Shown here piece after piece: positions 6,057 through 13,208 of a stretch of 27,393 nucleotides of DNA. A program made the translations under genes and the position numbers. Location of the stretch: IMG/VR virus record IMGVR_UViG_3300030389_000517, positions 1 through 27,393 of that record, one strand, 5' to 3'. The DNA is from a virus. The notes beneath the pieces were generated by a model, which was given only the letters and a program-made list of their open reading frames with translations, had not been told where the DNA came from and did not search any database. Position 1 is the first letter of the stretch; each line of letters begins with the position of its first letter.

Positions 6057-6503
6057 CTACGATGTTACTGCTATAATCTCTACATCACAAGCTGCTGTAT
6101 CTGCATCTGCAGAAATTTTAGTAATGTCTGCAAAAGCACCAAAAGCTTCACTACCATCTATTGCATCTATTTCATTAGACATCAAAACAAAACTATCTCC
6201 TGCGTTAACTTTTATAAAAGCTGTGTCAGCACCATTGTATAAAGATAAGTTTATAAAGTTAGTGTCATCTAAGTTTGTAATTCTAAAATATTTGTAATCA
6301 CCTACTACAACTTGTCCTGCTGCATCTGCTGATCCAAAGTTTATAATAGTTGGATTAGATGTACTTACATTCATTATTCTCTGTAAAATTTGACCATTAG
6401 AAGTATATGTTTTACTTCTTGTATTACCATAATTTACATTGTCTAACTGATAAGATTCTGTTATTGTTACTGTTAAGCTACTTGCTGTTACTGTTGTTGC
6501 CAT
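6057..6503 (-). CDS. Putative beta-rich virion protein
   Basis: A 148-residue protein, rich in Thr, Ser, Val, Ile and Asp and almost free of Lys, with alternating beta-strand-like segments: ATTVTASSLTVTITESYQL, SKTYTSNGQILQRIMNVS, GDYKYFRITNLDDTNFINL, ADTAFIKVNAGDSFVLMS, ACDVEIIAVTS. Composition and layout resemble small phage head-decoration or head-fibre proteins. It sits downstream of the portal and connector genes. No catalytic motif, membrane segment or signal peptide is visible. A virion role is an inference from composition and position. Confidence 0.5.
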   Translation of the reverse strand: MATTVTASSLTVTITESYQLDNVNYGNTRSKTYTSNGQILQRIMNVSTSNPTIINFGSADAAGQVVVGDYKYFRITNLDDTNFINLSLYNGADTAFIKVNAGDSFVLMSNEIDAIDGSEAFGAFADITKISADADTAACDVEIIAVTS

Positions 6504-6517
6504 AATTTATTTTTTAT

Positions 6518-6751
6518 TTATTCTGTAAATATTTTTATTAATGCTCCTAATGTAATAGAGTATATAATCCACATTGCTCTAACTAAAACTTTTCTCATAG
6601 CAGTATTTTTATTTACTCTTGCTGTAACCCCTGTATCTGGATTTAACAGCTTATCTGTTAGCATGTCTAATTTTACATCAATATTATCTATTTTCTCATT
6701 TATAGAGTTTATGTCTTTTTTCATTGCTATGATTTCTTCTTTAGTAGTCAT
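6518..6751 (-). CDS. Coiled-coil plus C-terminal membrane anchor, XhlA-like layout
   Basis: A 77-residue protein. Residues about 3-38 are a heptad-rich coiled coil (KKDINSINEKIDNIDVKLDM), then a short linker with MRKVLVRAMW, and a hydrophobic C-terminal segment (WIIYSITLGALIKIFTE) long enough for one membrane pass. This layout matches the XhlA type of lysis helper in PBSX-like phages, a coiled coil followed by a single C-terminal helix. It lies about 1.7 kb from the lysis genes, with virion-type genes between, so a lysis role is possible but not secure. Its ATG overlaps the stop of the preceding gene. Confidence 0.45.
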   Translation of the reverse strand: MTTKEEIIAMKKDINSINEKIDNIDVKLDMLTDKLLNPDTGVTARVNKNTAMRKVLVRAMWIIYSITLGALIKIFTE

Positions 6752-7389
6752 TAGAAGGTTGTTGTTTCTATTGTTAAATTTAAATATATTGTAGAACCTC
6801 CACTTGCTTCTTTAGCCATAGGGAAAATTAAATCTCCTGCAGCTAAACTTGCTGCAGTTATAGTTGTTTCATTTATACGAACCATTTTATTGTTACTATT
6901 CAAACCAGTAACAGCTATTTCATCTACTACAGTAGGTACTAAATTAGCGGTTGCCCCCTCTGTAGGTGTTGCTTTTACTATAGCAATAGTAACTACATTA
7001 CTTCCATTGCTTGTCATCCAACCACTTATTCTTGTAACTGTTGCTGCTTCTGGAATTATATGAGTATGACCTATTCTAAAAATATTTGTTACTGTCATGC
7101 TACCAGAAGAAACAGTACCAGAACCATAATCTTGAGCCATCTCAAAAGGCGATTTAGTATCTGCAATATCTTCACCAAAAAAATAATTTGTTGCACCAGT
7201 TAAAAAACCTTGCATCTTATAATTTGTAACACCCATCAAAGATTTACTTTGATAAATTAAATTACCATCTGTACCAGATTCAGAAGTACCTGCATTTTTA
7301 GATAAAACAGTGTTATTAGTAGCCACCTCAAATCCTTTTGGATTATGCCTGTTTACATCACTTAAATTTTTATGTTCGTTCTGTGCCAT
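6751..7389 (-). CDS. Putative virion surface or head protein
   Basis: A 212-residue protein from the ATG at 7389 (a TTG 18 bases upstream is in frame but would overlap the preceding gene). It starts MAQNEHKNLSDVNRHNPKGFE. The N-terminal half contains NNTVLSKNAGTSESGTDGNL, and the second half is beta-rich and Thr/Ala-rich (ATVTRISGWMTSNGSNVVTI, VVDEIAVTGLNSNNKM, GSTIYLNLTIETTTF). The N-terminal pattern resembles phage proteins that attach to virions next to fibre or decoration domains. It lies between connector and lysis-side genes. A structural role is likely from composition and location, but the precise function is unknown. Confidence 0.5.
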   Translation of the reverse strand: MAQNEHKNLSDVNRHNPKGFEVATNNTVLSKNAGTSESGTDGNLIYQSKSLMGVTNYKMQGFLTGATNYFFGEDIADTKSPFEMAQDYGSGTVSSGSMTVTNIFRIGHTHIIPEAATVTRISGWMTSNGSNVVTIAIVKATPTEGATANLVPTVVDEIAVTGLNSNNKMVRINETTITAASLAAGDLIFPMAKEASGGSTIYLNLTIETTTF

Positions 7390-7400
7390 TAATTTATATT

Positions 7401-7991
7401 TTAACAATCATCACAAGGACAGTAGTCTTTCCAACTTGTATATCCTCTATTAAATCTTCTTCTTGAATATATACTATCATACATGATTATACCATGATTT
7501 TTATATGTAGAGTATGTGTTTGGCTTATTGCTTTCATATGTAGGATAATTACCAATCTGATCGTCATCTTCTATAAAATCAATCATATCTTTTAGATATA
7601 TTTCAGCTTTTCTATAAGTGTCTTGTTTATAAGCATTTAGTTCAGCAGGATCAATAATAGTAGAAAACTCATCAATATTGTGTACAATACCCATACTACT
7701 ACTATTACTCTGTACTTCTGTTATTACTTCAAATCTAACAAACCAACATAAACATCTTGTCATAAAATCATCCATTAATGTTTGATTTGCTGTAGTTAAT
7801 GTACCTGCATGATGTTGTGTTTTAAGTTCTTCATAAAACTCTTTACCAATAGCATGTTTTATGTGTGCTAATTCTGCTAACAAAATAGTATTGTTAGATA
7901 TTAAAGCAGGATCAGTGTTTGCATTAGTAAAACTATTACTAATAACTTCTGCTGCTGTTACTAAAGGATTATATTGATTTACGTTTGCCAT
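7401..7991 (-). CDS. Putative head-tail connector protein (gp6-like)
   Basis: A 196-residue protein located 2 bases after the portal gene. It is mostly helical: LVTAAEVISNSF, NNTILLAELAHIKHAIGKEF, LMDDFMTRCLCWFVRFEVITEV, YRKAEIYLKDMIDFIEDDD. The C-terminus is aromatic and basic (YSRRRFNRGYTSWKDYCPCDDC). This helical-bundle layout with a LLAELAHIKHAIG-like core is typical of adaptor proteins that dock below the portal and link head to tail. Position directly after portal supports that. The C-terminal CPCDDC may bind metal or form disulfides; this ending is unusual for the family. Confidence 0.55.
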   Translation of the reverse strand: MANVNQYNPLVTAAEVISNSFTNANTDPALISNNTILLAELAHIKHAIGKEFYEELKTQHHAGTLTTANQTLMDDFMTRCLCWFVRFEVITEVQSNSSSMGIVHNIDEFSTIIDPAELNAYKQDTYRKAEIYLKDMIDFIEDDDQIGNYPTYESNKPNTYSTYKNHGIIMYDSIYSRRRFNRGYTSWKDYCPCDDC

Positions 7992-7993
7992 AG

Positions 7994-9325
7994 TTATTCT
8001 TCTATTTCAGTTACTTGTGGATTACCTGCCTCATCATCACCTTCTCCATCTTGGTCGTCATCTCTTGTTACAATTATTTGTTCTCTATCTGTTATAAACA
8101 TGTCGCCTTCTTCTAACATAGGTAAATCTTCATCTAGCATTTTTCTTTGTTCGTTTATAGTAAGAACCTCTTTAGGATCTATTTGTGTTGCATAACTAAT
8201 AGGTGGTTCATACTGTATTACTAAATCTTCTGGTAAATATCCTAACTCTCTAAATAATACTTTTCTTAGACCTGTCAAAAGCAAATCAGAAGTGTCTTTT
8301 ACTACTGTAGTCATTGCTAAATCATATGCAATCCGTATCTCACTGCCCGTATTGTTCATTTTACCAGAACTTACAATACCACTTAATGATGGCTGCCATC
8401 TATGTGCTGTAACAATATTTTGATCTGTTATTCTTTGTAAGTCTATCCAACTACCTTCTTGATCATCTTTGATTATTTGCACATTAGCTTGTGAAGTATC
8501 TCCATTCTTTACTAAGAATAAAAGTTTGCCATTGTTTCCATCTCCGACAAATTTTTTCTGGGCTTCTCTAACTAATTTTTTAGCTTCTTCTTCGCCCATA
8601 TCACCGCTTATTTCTATAATAGCAGATGGCTGAAAACCATTTTTAAATTTAGTGTGATTCCATTTACCTATTTCATAATCAACAGCTATATGCTCTAACG
8701 CTGCAACATAATCTGGTAAACCATAAAACTGAAAAGTAGGCTCATAGTCTTTAAATTGTATAACAAATCTACTTCTTCTTACGCTAGGATATATTGGGAT
8801 GATTGTAAGTTTTTCTTTCATTGTGTTATATCTAGCCCAGTCTGGATGTACATAAATTTCCTTCTTTTCTTTTGACATCCTAACAGTTGTTGCATCAATG
8901 TGATATAGATTCAAACCGCCATCATATATAACACCCTCTAAATAAGCGTTTCCAAAAGTGTAATAATCATCTGCTAATTTTTTAAAAATATCTCTTAGAG
9001 ATTCTCCATCTGCGTTTACATCTTTTATATATTCTTTTAAATCTTCGTTGTTTGTAACAAACTTAGCACCACTTGTAAAAACAGATTTTTGTGCTAAAAC
9101 ACTTCTGTGTGTGCTAGATTTTCTTTTTAATTCCGCTAAATATTGTGGAAACAAATTGTTTGTACCAAAAGGTATATAATCCGTTCTTACTTTGGATAAA
9201 TCTTGTGGTTCTTCAATATGTTCTGGTATTGCTAAATTAAATATACCAAACTCAAAAGTATTACTCTTCTGATCCAGTTGTGTCTTTAGCTGATTTTTTC
9301 TTTTTAGTTGTTTTCTTTGGCTCAT
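7994..9325 (-). CDS. Phage portal protein
   Basis: A 443-residue protein. It has the character of portals in Bacteroidetes phages: IPFGTNNLFPQYLAELKRKSSTHRSVLAQK near residues 50-80, SLRDIFKKLADDYYTFGNAYLEG near 108-130 (the conserved clip/wing region), RSRFVIQFKDYEPTFQFYGLPDYVAALEHI near 185-215, and a long helical stem with ARKLVREAQKKF-like residues. The acidic C-terminus (DDDQDGEGDDEAGN) is typical of the tail of portals. Portal forms the dodecameric ring for DNA entry and exit. Its ATG at 9325 lies inside the previous gene, with a 65-base overlap. It lies after the capsid gene rather than between terminase and capsid, an unusual order. Confidence 0.75.
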   Translation of the reverse strand: MSQRKQLKRKNQLKTQLDQKSNTFEFGIFNLAIPEHIEEPQDLSKVRTDYIPFGTNNLFPQYLAELKRKSSTHRSVLAQKSVFTSGAKFVTNNEDLKEYIKDVNADGESLRDIFKKLADDYYTFGNAYLEGVIYDGGLNLYHIDATTVRMSKEKKEIYVHPDWARYNTMKEKLTIIPIYPSVRRSRFVIQFKDYEPTFQFYGLPDYVAALEHIAVDYEIGKWNHTKFKNGFQPSAIIEISGDMGEEEAKKLVREAQKKFVGDGNNGKLLFLVKNGDTSQANVQIIKDDQEGSWIDLQRITDQNIVTAHRWQPSLSGIVSSGKMNNTGSEIRIAYDLAMTTVVKDTSDLLLTGLRKVLFRELGYLPEDLVIQYEPPISYATQIDPKEVLTINEQRKMLDEDLPMLEEGDMFITDREQIIVTRDDDQDGEGDDEAGNPQVTEIEE

Positions 9326-9539
9326 CTTTTGTCGTTGTAGTTGATAATTTTTCTATTAAATCAGTCAAACCTAAATCCTCATAAGCGTAAGCTAATTCTT
9401 CTTGACTAGCAGTAGCCCATATAATTTTAAAATCACCCTTATAAGTTGCACCAGATGATAATTTTGCTTTATATTTTGCCATAATTGTATATATTTTTAT
9501 ATGCGATAAATCTACTATTTTTTTGTTGCAACCACACAT
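9261..9539 (-). CDS. Small Cys-motif protein before the portal gene
   Basis: A 92-residue protein. From the ATG at 9539 it starts MCGCNKKIVDL; an alternative ATG at 9482 would start MAKYKAKLSSGATY and remove the CGC motif. The middle resembles a small beta domain followed by TASQEELAYAYEDLGLTDLIEKL, a pattern I recall from short phage head proteins. The end is Lys/Thr-rich and disordered (TTTTKDEPKKTTKKKKSAK). The last 65 bases overlap the portal gene in a different frame, longer than any other overlap here between well-supported genes. The function is not known. I keep the longer start because of the distinctive Cys start, with moderate doubt. Confidence 0.5.
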   Translation of the reverse strand: MCGCNKKIVDLSHIKIYTIMAKYKAKLSSGATYKGDFKIIWATASQEELAYAYEDLGLTDLIEKLSTTTTKDEPKKTTKKKKSAKDTTGSEE

Positions 9540-9575
9540 ATTAGTAAAAAAGATATTAATAGGATAATGTTATAA

Positions 9576-9596
9576 AACTTTTTACGAACAAAAGTT
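9576..9596 (-). terminator. Weak hairpin after the tail-tube-like gene
   Basis: AACTTTT at 9576-9582 pairs with AAAAGTT at 9590-9596 in a 7-bp stem with a 7-base loop, in the 83-base gap after the tail-tube-like gene. On the minus strand it is followed only by TTATAAC, so it is a weak terminator at most. It may simply be an mRNA-processing or stabilising hairpin. Confidence 0.25.
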
Positions 9597-9622
9597 CAAC
9601 CTATTATTATACCTTTAATTTA

Positions 9623-10207
9623 TTATGTAGTTGTTGCAGTTAATGTACTAGAGTTAGTCGTTAAAGTACCTGCATAAAGTCTAGGTAATTCATACTGTCT
9701 AGCCATTAAGTTTACTGTTATTGCATTTTCATCAGAGAAAGCAGCTCCAGTACCACCTTCCATACCAGATAAATTTAAAAACGTCTGATTTTTTTCTATT
9801 ACATCTTGATTTCTATATTTTTCACTTGCTCCAACAACAATCTTATTACCTGCTGTATCAACAACTATTGCCATCATACACTGATCTAATAATCCTTGTA
9901 GTGCCTTAAATTTGCTTGATGTCATGTTTGGTAACATGAATGATAATGCACACTCAAAAGATGTTGAACCATTTTCTTTAGAAGCTGTGATAGTCAATGA
10001 AGGCATCTCTTGCTTAAATTCAAACAGTTTCCAGTCGTCTGCATCTGCACCACCAGATTTTTTTATAGCTGAAATTTCATGTTTACCTGCTCCATTATCA
10101 AAAGCTACAGTATCACCATCTGCAAATGCTCTTATGCAGATTTGTTGAATACCACCTGCTACTTGTAAGTCAGTACATGTAATCCCAATTCCGTTATCTA
10201 TTGCCAT
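9623..10207 (-). CDS. Putative tail tube protein
   Basis: A 194-residue beta-rich protein located after the capsid gene. It begins MAIDNGIGITCTDLQVAGG, then IQQICIRAFADGDTVAF, KLFEFKQEMPSLTITASKEN, TSFECALSFMLPNM, a helix SSKFKALQGLLDQCMMAIVV, and GNKIVVGASEKYRN with a closing AITVNLMARQYELPRLY. A two-sheet fold with one helix and a late strand is the general plan of tail tube proteins and of related tail-terminator and Hcp-like folds. It is expected to assemble into stacked hexamer rings around the tape measure. A head-side protein of similar fold is the alternative. The tape measure gene is 3 kb away upstream, which is not the usual neighbour. Confidence 0.5.
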   Translation of the reverse strand: MAIDNGIGITCTDLQVAGGIQQICIRAFADGDTVAFDNGAGKHEISAIKKSGGADADDWKLFEFKQEMPSLTITASKENGSTSFECALSFMLPNMTSSKFKALQGLLDQCMMAIVVDTAGNKIVVGASEKYRNQDVIEKNQTFLNLSGMEGGTGAAFSDENAITVNLMARQYELPRLYAGTLTTNSSTLTATTT

Positions 10208-10235
10208 TTTATTTTATTTTATTAGTTATTAAATA

Positions 10236-10256
10236 AGAGGGGGATAAACCCCCTCT
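10236..10256 (-). terminator. Strong GC-rich hairpin after the capsid gene
   Basis: AGAGGGGG (10236-10243) and CCCCCTCT (10249-10256) form a perfect 8-bp stem with a 5-base loop, in an otherwise very AT-rich genome. It lies 10 bases after the stop of the capsid gene. On the minus strand the sequence after the stem is TATTTAATAACTAAT, a poor T-run, so it may be a partial terminator or may protect the 3' end of the capsid transcript to raise its level. Confidence 0.6.
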
Positions 10257-10266
10257 ATTGTTAATT

Positions 10267-11274
10267 TTAGTAGAAGATTCCCCATTGTACAAGTGAAGGG
10301 TACAAGAATTGTACACCTAACTTGAAGTAACCTCTAAAGAACATTTTTTCTTCTAAATCATCATAGAATACTTTAAATGATCCTTCTGGATCTGTTACAT
10401 CTGAACCTATTATTAAGTTATCTACTGCAGAGTAACATGCTCCTTCTGTTCCGTTTACACCACCTCTTAGGAATAAAGCAGGATCAGTATCAGCTAAGAT
10501 AGTATCCCATTCGTACATAGGAACTAATTCCACGCCGCGAAACTTAACAACTAATACACCATCTTGTTGATTAGTGATTGCTAAGTCTGCAGAAGTACCT
10601 TCTAAGTTCTGTAAGTAAGCATTGTAAGTTTTTGGAGTTACATATATCTTCTTATCTGCTGCAGGTACTTGTTGTAAAGCTGCAGGAGCAGAATCATACA
10701 TATTTCTGATTAATGATAAAGCCTCTGCTGCTGTTGGAGCAGTTGGTGCTACCGCACTAAATTCAGTTCTAGCTGCTAATACAGTTGCGTCATCTCCCAT
10801 TAATTTCATCCATCCTGATAATTGATTGTAATCTGAAGTTGCACCATCACCACCCCAAGCTAATCTTACTATGTCTTGACCAATACCTTTAACTGCTCTG
10901 TCAACAATAGCGTCAGCTAATTGTGTTCCTTCTAAATTCATTACATCAACACCACTTCTATACATCTCTTCGATGTAAGTGTCAAAGAACTCATTAGTAC
11001 ATTGCTCAAGAGCAACTCTCATTCTTCCTGCTGTTATTGTTTTTTCGTCAATATCAAATTGTTTTGAACCACTTGTTGCTGAACAATTTGTGTAAGTCTG
11101 TACTATTTTAGTCAAAGCCTTTGAAGTAAATACGTTCATTTTGTGTTTTACATTAGGTAAAACTCTATAATTACGCATAATATCATCACTTCTAAATACT
11201 GGCTCATAAAATATTTCGTTTAGATTCGCCCCAGAATATGTTGCGAATGTTCCTTTATTTGCTACGTTTGCCAT
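10267..11274 (-). CDS. Major capsid protein
   Basis: A 335-residue protein located just after the protease/scaffold gene. Features are an N-terminal arm (MANVANKGTFATYSGANLN), EPVFRSDDIMRNYRVLPNVKHK, a helical spine with LEQCTNEFFDTYIEEMYRSG and GIGQDIVRLAWGGD, then an Ala-rich region and IYVTPKTYNAYLQNLEG. The second half includes GVLVVKFRGVELVPMYEWD and the ending FFRGYFKLGVQFLYPSLVQWG. The strand order of the last part (ELVPM ... FFRGYFKLGVQ) resembles the P-domain close of HK97-fold capsids. The length, the protease gene directly upstream and the hairpin after the stop support this. It shows none of the N-terminal scaffolding region seen in some HK97-like capsids, in line with a separate scaffold in the upstream gene. 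Confidence 0.75.
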   Translation of the reverse strand: MANVANKGTFATYSGANLNEIFYEPVFRSDDIMRNYRVLPNVKHKMNVFTSKALTKIVQTYTNCSATSGSKQFDIDEKTITAGRMRVALEQCTNEFFDTYIEEMYRSGVDVMNLEGTQLADAIVDRAVKGIGQDIVRLAWGGDGATSDYNQLSGWMKLMGDDATVLAARTEFSAVAPTAPTAAEALSLIRNMYDSAPAALQQVPAADKKIYVTPKTYNAYLQNLEGTSADLAITNQQDGVLVVKFRGVELVPMYEWDTILADTDPALFLRGGVNGTEGACYSAVDNLIIGSDVTDPEGSFKVFYDDLEEKMFFRGYFKLGVQFLYPSLVQWGIFY

Positions 11275-11288
11275 TTTTTTATTTGTTT

Positions 11289-12323
11289 TTAATTATTAAA
11301 TTTATTTCTAATTCTTTCTGCCATTGCATTGTAAAAACCTGCATTAGCATCTTCTTTTTTGTTTTCAACTACTGCAGGATCACCATCAGTCTTAATTTCT
11401 GTACCTTTAGCATCTGCTTTGTTGATTTTTGCGTTTAACGCTTCTATCTCTGTAGTCAAAGTTTCGTTAGCACCTTTACTTGATACTAATTCTTCTTCTA
11501 ACAAAGAAATCTTGTTAGATAACTCTATGTTTTTAGTTTCAAACTCAGAAATCTTATTTTTTATTTCGTCATTATCAGCTAAATTAACAGTCACCTCAAC
11601 GTCTTCAACAACATCTTTTGAAACTTTTGCTGTACCTTTTACAGTAGCAACGATCTCATCAACTTTATTGTTGAACCACTCTTTTAAATCGTTAGTCATT
11701 TTTCTGTTTTTTATGTTAATACTCAATTTATTTTGGATTTCTTCTTGTGTAATGTTTTTAAATTTAGAAACATCATACTTTGCAGCTACTTTTATAGAAT
11801 CAGAAATTACATCAACAAAACCTAAATCATATGCTTCCTCAGCATTTAACCAAGTTTCTTCATCCATCATCCCTTTAATAACTTTATTAGACAATCCAGT
11901 CTTTTTACTATAAATATCTGTTAATTCTGCAGAGATTTTTTCAAGAGTTTCTGCTGTTTTTCTCATATCTTTTGCATCACCCATTGTGCCACCCCAAGCA
12001 TTGTGTATCATAAACAAAGAATTTTCTGCCATCACAATTTTATCTGCACCCAAAGCTATAATTGTTGCTATACTAGCAGCTATACCTTCGATGAAGACTG
12101 TTGTTTTAGCCTCTCTCCTTTTGATTACGTTGTACATAGCCATACCATCAAATACATCTCCTCCTAAACTATTTATTCGTAAATTGATTGGTTTGCCTTT
12201 TAGATTTTTGATGTCTGCGATAAATTGTTTGGCTGTTACGCCATAATTACCTATTTCATCAAATATATATATGTCTGCAGCTTTTGCTGCCTTATTGTTT
12301 ATACTATACCAGTTCTTTTCCAT
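11289..12323 (-). CDS. ClpP-like head maturation protease with C-terminal scaffold-like domain
   Basis: A 344-residue protein. Residues about 15-180 are an S14 (ClpP-like) prohead protease: INSLGGDVFDGMAMY at 51-64, the nucleophile S84 in FIEGIAASIATI, H107 in LFMIHNAWGG, and MMDEETWLNAEEAYDLGFVD, where acidic residues 154-156 stand at the place of the third triad member. Residues about 209-344 are a separate acidic coiled coil (KNKISEFETKNIELSNKISL, LTTEIEALNAKINKADA) ending in a short basic patch (RIRNKFNN). That second part looks like a scaffolding protein. M209, with an A-rich upstream region, could be an internal start giving free scaffold. It lies directly before the capsid gene, as expected. 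Confidence 0.8.
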   Translation of the reverse strand: MEKNWYSINNKAAKAADIYIFDEIGNYGVTAKQFIADIKNLKGKPINLRINSLGGDVFDGMAMYNVIKRREAKTTVFIEGIAASIATIIALGADKIVMAENSLFMIHNAWGGTMGDAKDMRKTAETLEKISAELTDIYSKKTGLSNKVIKGMMDEETWLNAEEAYDLGFVDVISDSIKVAAKYDVSKFKNITQEEIQNKLSINIKNRKMTNDLKEWFNNKVDEIVATVKGTAKVSKDVVEDVEVTVNLADNDEIKNKISEFETKNIELSNKISLLEEELVSSKGANETLTTEIEALNAKINKADAKGTEIKTDGDPAVVENKKEDANAGFYNAMAERIRNKFNN

Positions 12324-12378
12324 AAGTGCAAAATTAAATGATAGTATAAATAAATATACCTTATTTTTTTACAAAACT

Positions 12379-12711
12379 TTATAATAAGATGTTACTAGAG
12401 GGGTAACTTTTTTTTCTTTCTTTATATACAATGTTTTGTGCTTGACTTTCACTTATATCGTATTTTATAGAAAGATCCATCCATGTGTGTGTTCTACTAC
12501 CTTTGTTAACAGACAACAATCTGTCAAAATCTGCAATAATCATTAGGTTCCTAAGTCTTTTCGGTTCTATTATACCTCTTTCTACAAAATGCCTTACTAT
12601 ATCTTTGCAGGTTGGATATATACCAAACTTTTTTTCTAACGATACTCCTACTAAATTTATAAAATCTTCTACTACTTCTATTTTATTTTGCCTTTGCTTT
12701 TTTTGACGCAT
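12379..12711 (-). CDS. Small HTH-like protein of the late region
   Basis: A 110-residue basic protein. After an Arg/Lys/Gln N-terminus it has helical segments (VVEDFINLVGVSLEKKFGIY, TCKDIVRHFVERGIIEPKRL) and a C-terminal stretch (WMDLSIKYDISESQAQNIVY) that looks like a short helix-turn-helix. Its start overlaps the end of the preceding gene by 29 bases. It lies between the tape measure and the protease gene, where many phages carry small morphogenesis or regulatory genes. A DNA-binding role, for example in late gene control, is possible. I do not recognise the family. Confidence 0.5.
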   Translation of the reverse strand: MRQKKQRQNKIEVVEDFINLVGVSLEKKFGIYPTCKDIVRHFVERGIIEPKRLRNLMIIADFDRLLSVNKGSRTHTWMDLSIKYDISESQAQNIVYKERKKSYPSSNILL

Positions 12712-12985
12712 TAGTTTTTTTTGTAGATTTCTTAGCTTGTTCTTCTACGATCCAATTATCCATCATAGTTTCCCAAAACTTAACTACTGCTTTTCTGCAA
12801 GAAGAACAATTCATGTCTTGTTTGTTTGCAGGAAACAATAAATGCCATTCTGCAAACATCAAACTTAAAGATTTTGTTTCGTACTGTGTAAAGTTTGCAG
12901 TGTACTTTTGGTTTTTTATGACTGCATCTGTCATTGTTTTTCTTTTGCTTTTGCTGTAATTTTTAGCGATTTCTGTAATATTCAT
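12683..12985 (-). CDS. Hypothetical protein with CxxC pair and Lys-rich tail
   Basis: A 100-residue protein from the ATG at 12985 (MNITEIAKNYSKSKRKTM). A TTG at 13024 would extend it, but that overlaps the preceding gene's end, so I prefer the ATG, which leaves a 10-base gap. The middle has EWHLLFPANKQDMNCSSCRKAVVKFWETM, in which NCSSC is a possible metal or disulfide motif, followed by a helix. The last 15 residues are Lys/Ala-rich and probably disordered. It lies in a group of three small genes between the tape measure and protease genes. The function is unknown. Confidence 0.5.
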   Translation of the reverse strand: MNITEIAKNYSKSKRKTMTDAVIKNQKYTANFTQYETKSLSLMFAEWHLLFPANKQDMNCSSCRKAVVKFWETMMDNWIVEEQAKKSTKKTNASKKAKAK

Positions 12986-12995
12986 ATTATTTTTT

Positions 12996-13190
12996 TTACC
13001 ATTTATTTTCTGGACATTTGCCAAAAAACTCTTTTGTTAATGATGTCTTTGCATCTAAAAAACACTTACAAACAGCACATCTTGAGCCTCTGTTTATTAC
13101 AGGTCTTTTTAGTAACAAAAAGTTTCGGTAAAAACTACAACTTTTACATATGTTAAGTCTTTCTAACTTTGTTTTTTTATCAACAAACAT
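12996..13190 (-). CDS. Small zinc-binding-type protein
   Basis: A 64-residue protein with two cysteine knuckles: ICKSCSFY at residues 14-21 and RCAVCKCFLDAKT at 37-49, and a lone C59 near the end (GKCPENKW). The CxxC ... CxxC spacing is that of a zinc ribbon or knuckle. I recall this design (N-terminal ICKSC, then RCxxCxCFL, and a C-terminal CPxxKW) as a recurrent small phage protein of unknown role. The gene starts 18 bases after the tape measure stop and is followed after 10 bases by the next small gene. Confidence 0.6.
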   Translation of the reverse strand: MFVDKKTKLERLNICKSCSFYRNFLLLKRPVINRGSRCAVCKCFLDAKTSLTKEFFGKCPENKW

Positions 13191-13208
13191 TTGTTTATAT
13201 TTTAATTA

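Noticed and set aside
12329-12336. TAATTTTG (minus strand) before the protease gene as a promoter
   Set aside because: It leaves only 5 bases before the ATG and has no -33 TTTG at suitable spacing.
12389-12415. GTTAC...GTAAC hairpin followed by a T-run on the plus strand
   Set aside because: It would be a plus-strand terminator inside the end of a minus-strand gene. Nothing credible is transcribed on the plus strand here, and the stem is only 5 bp.
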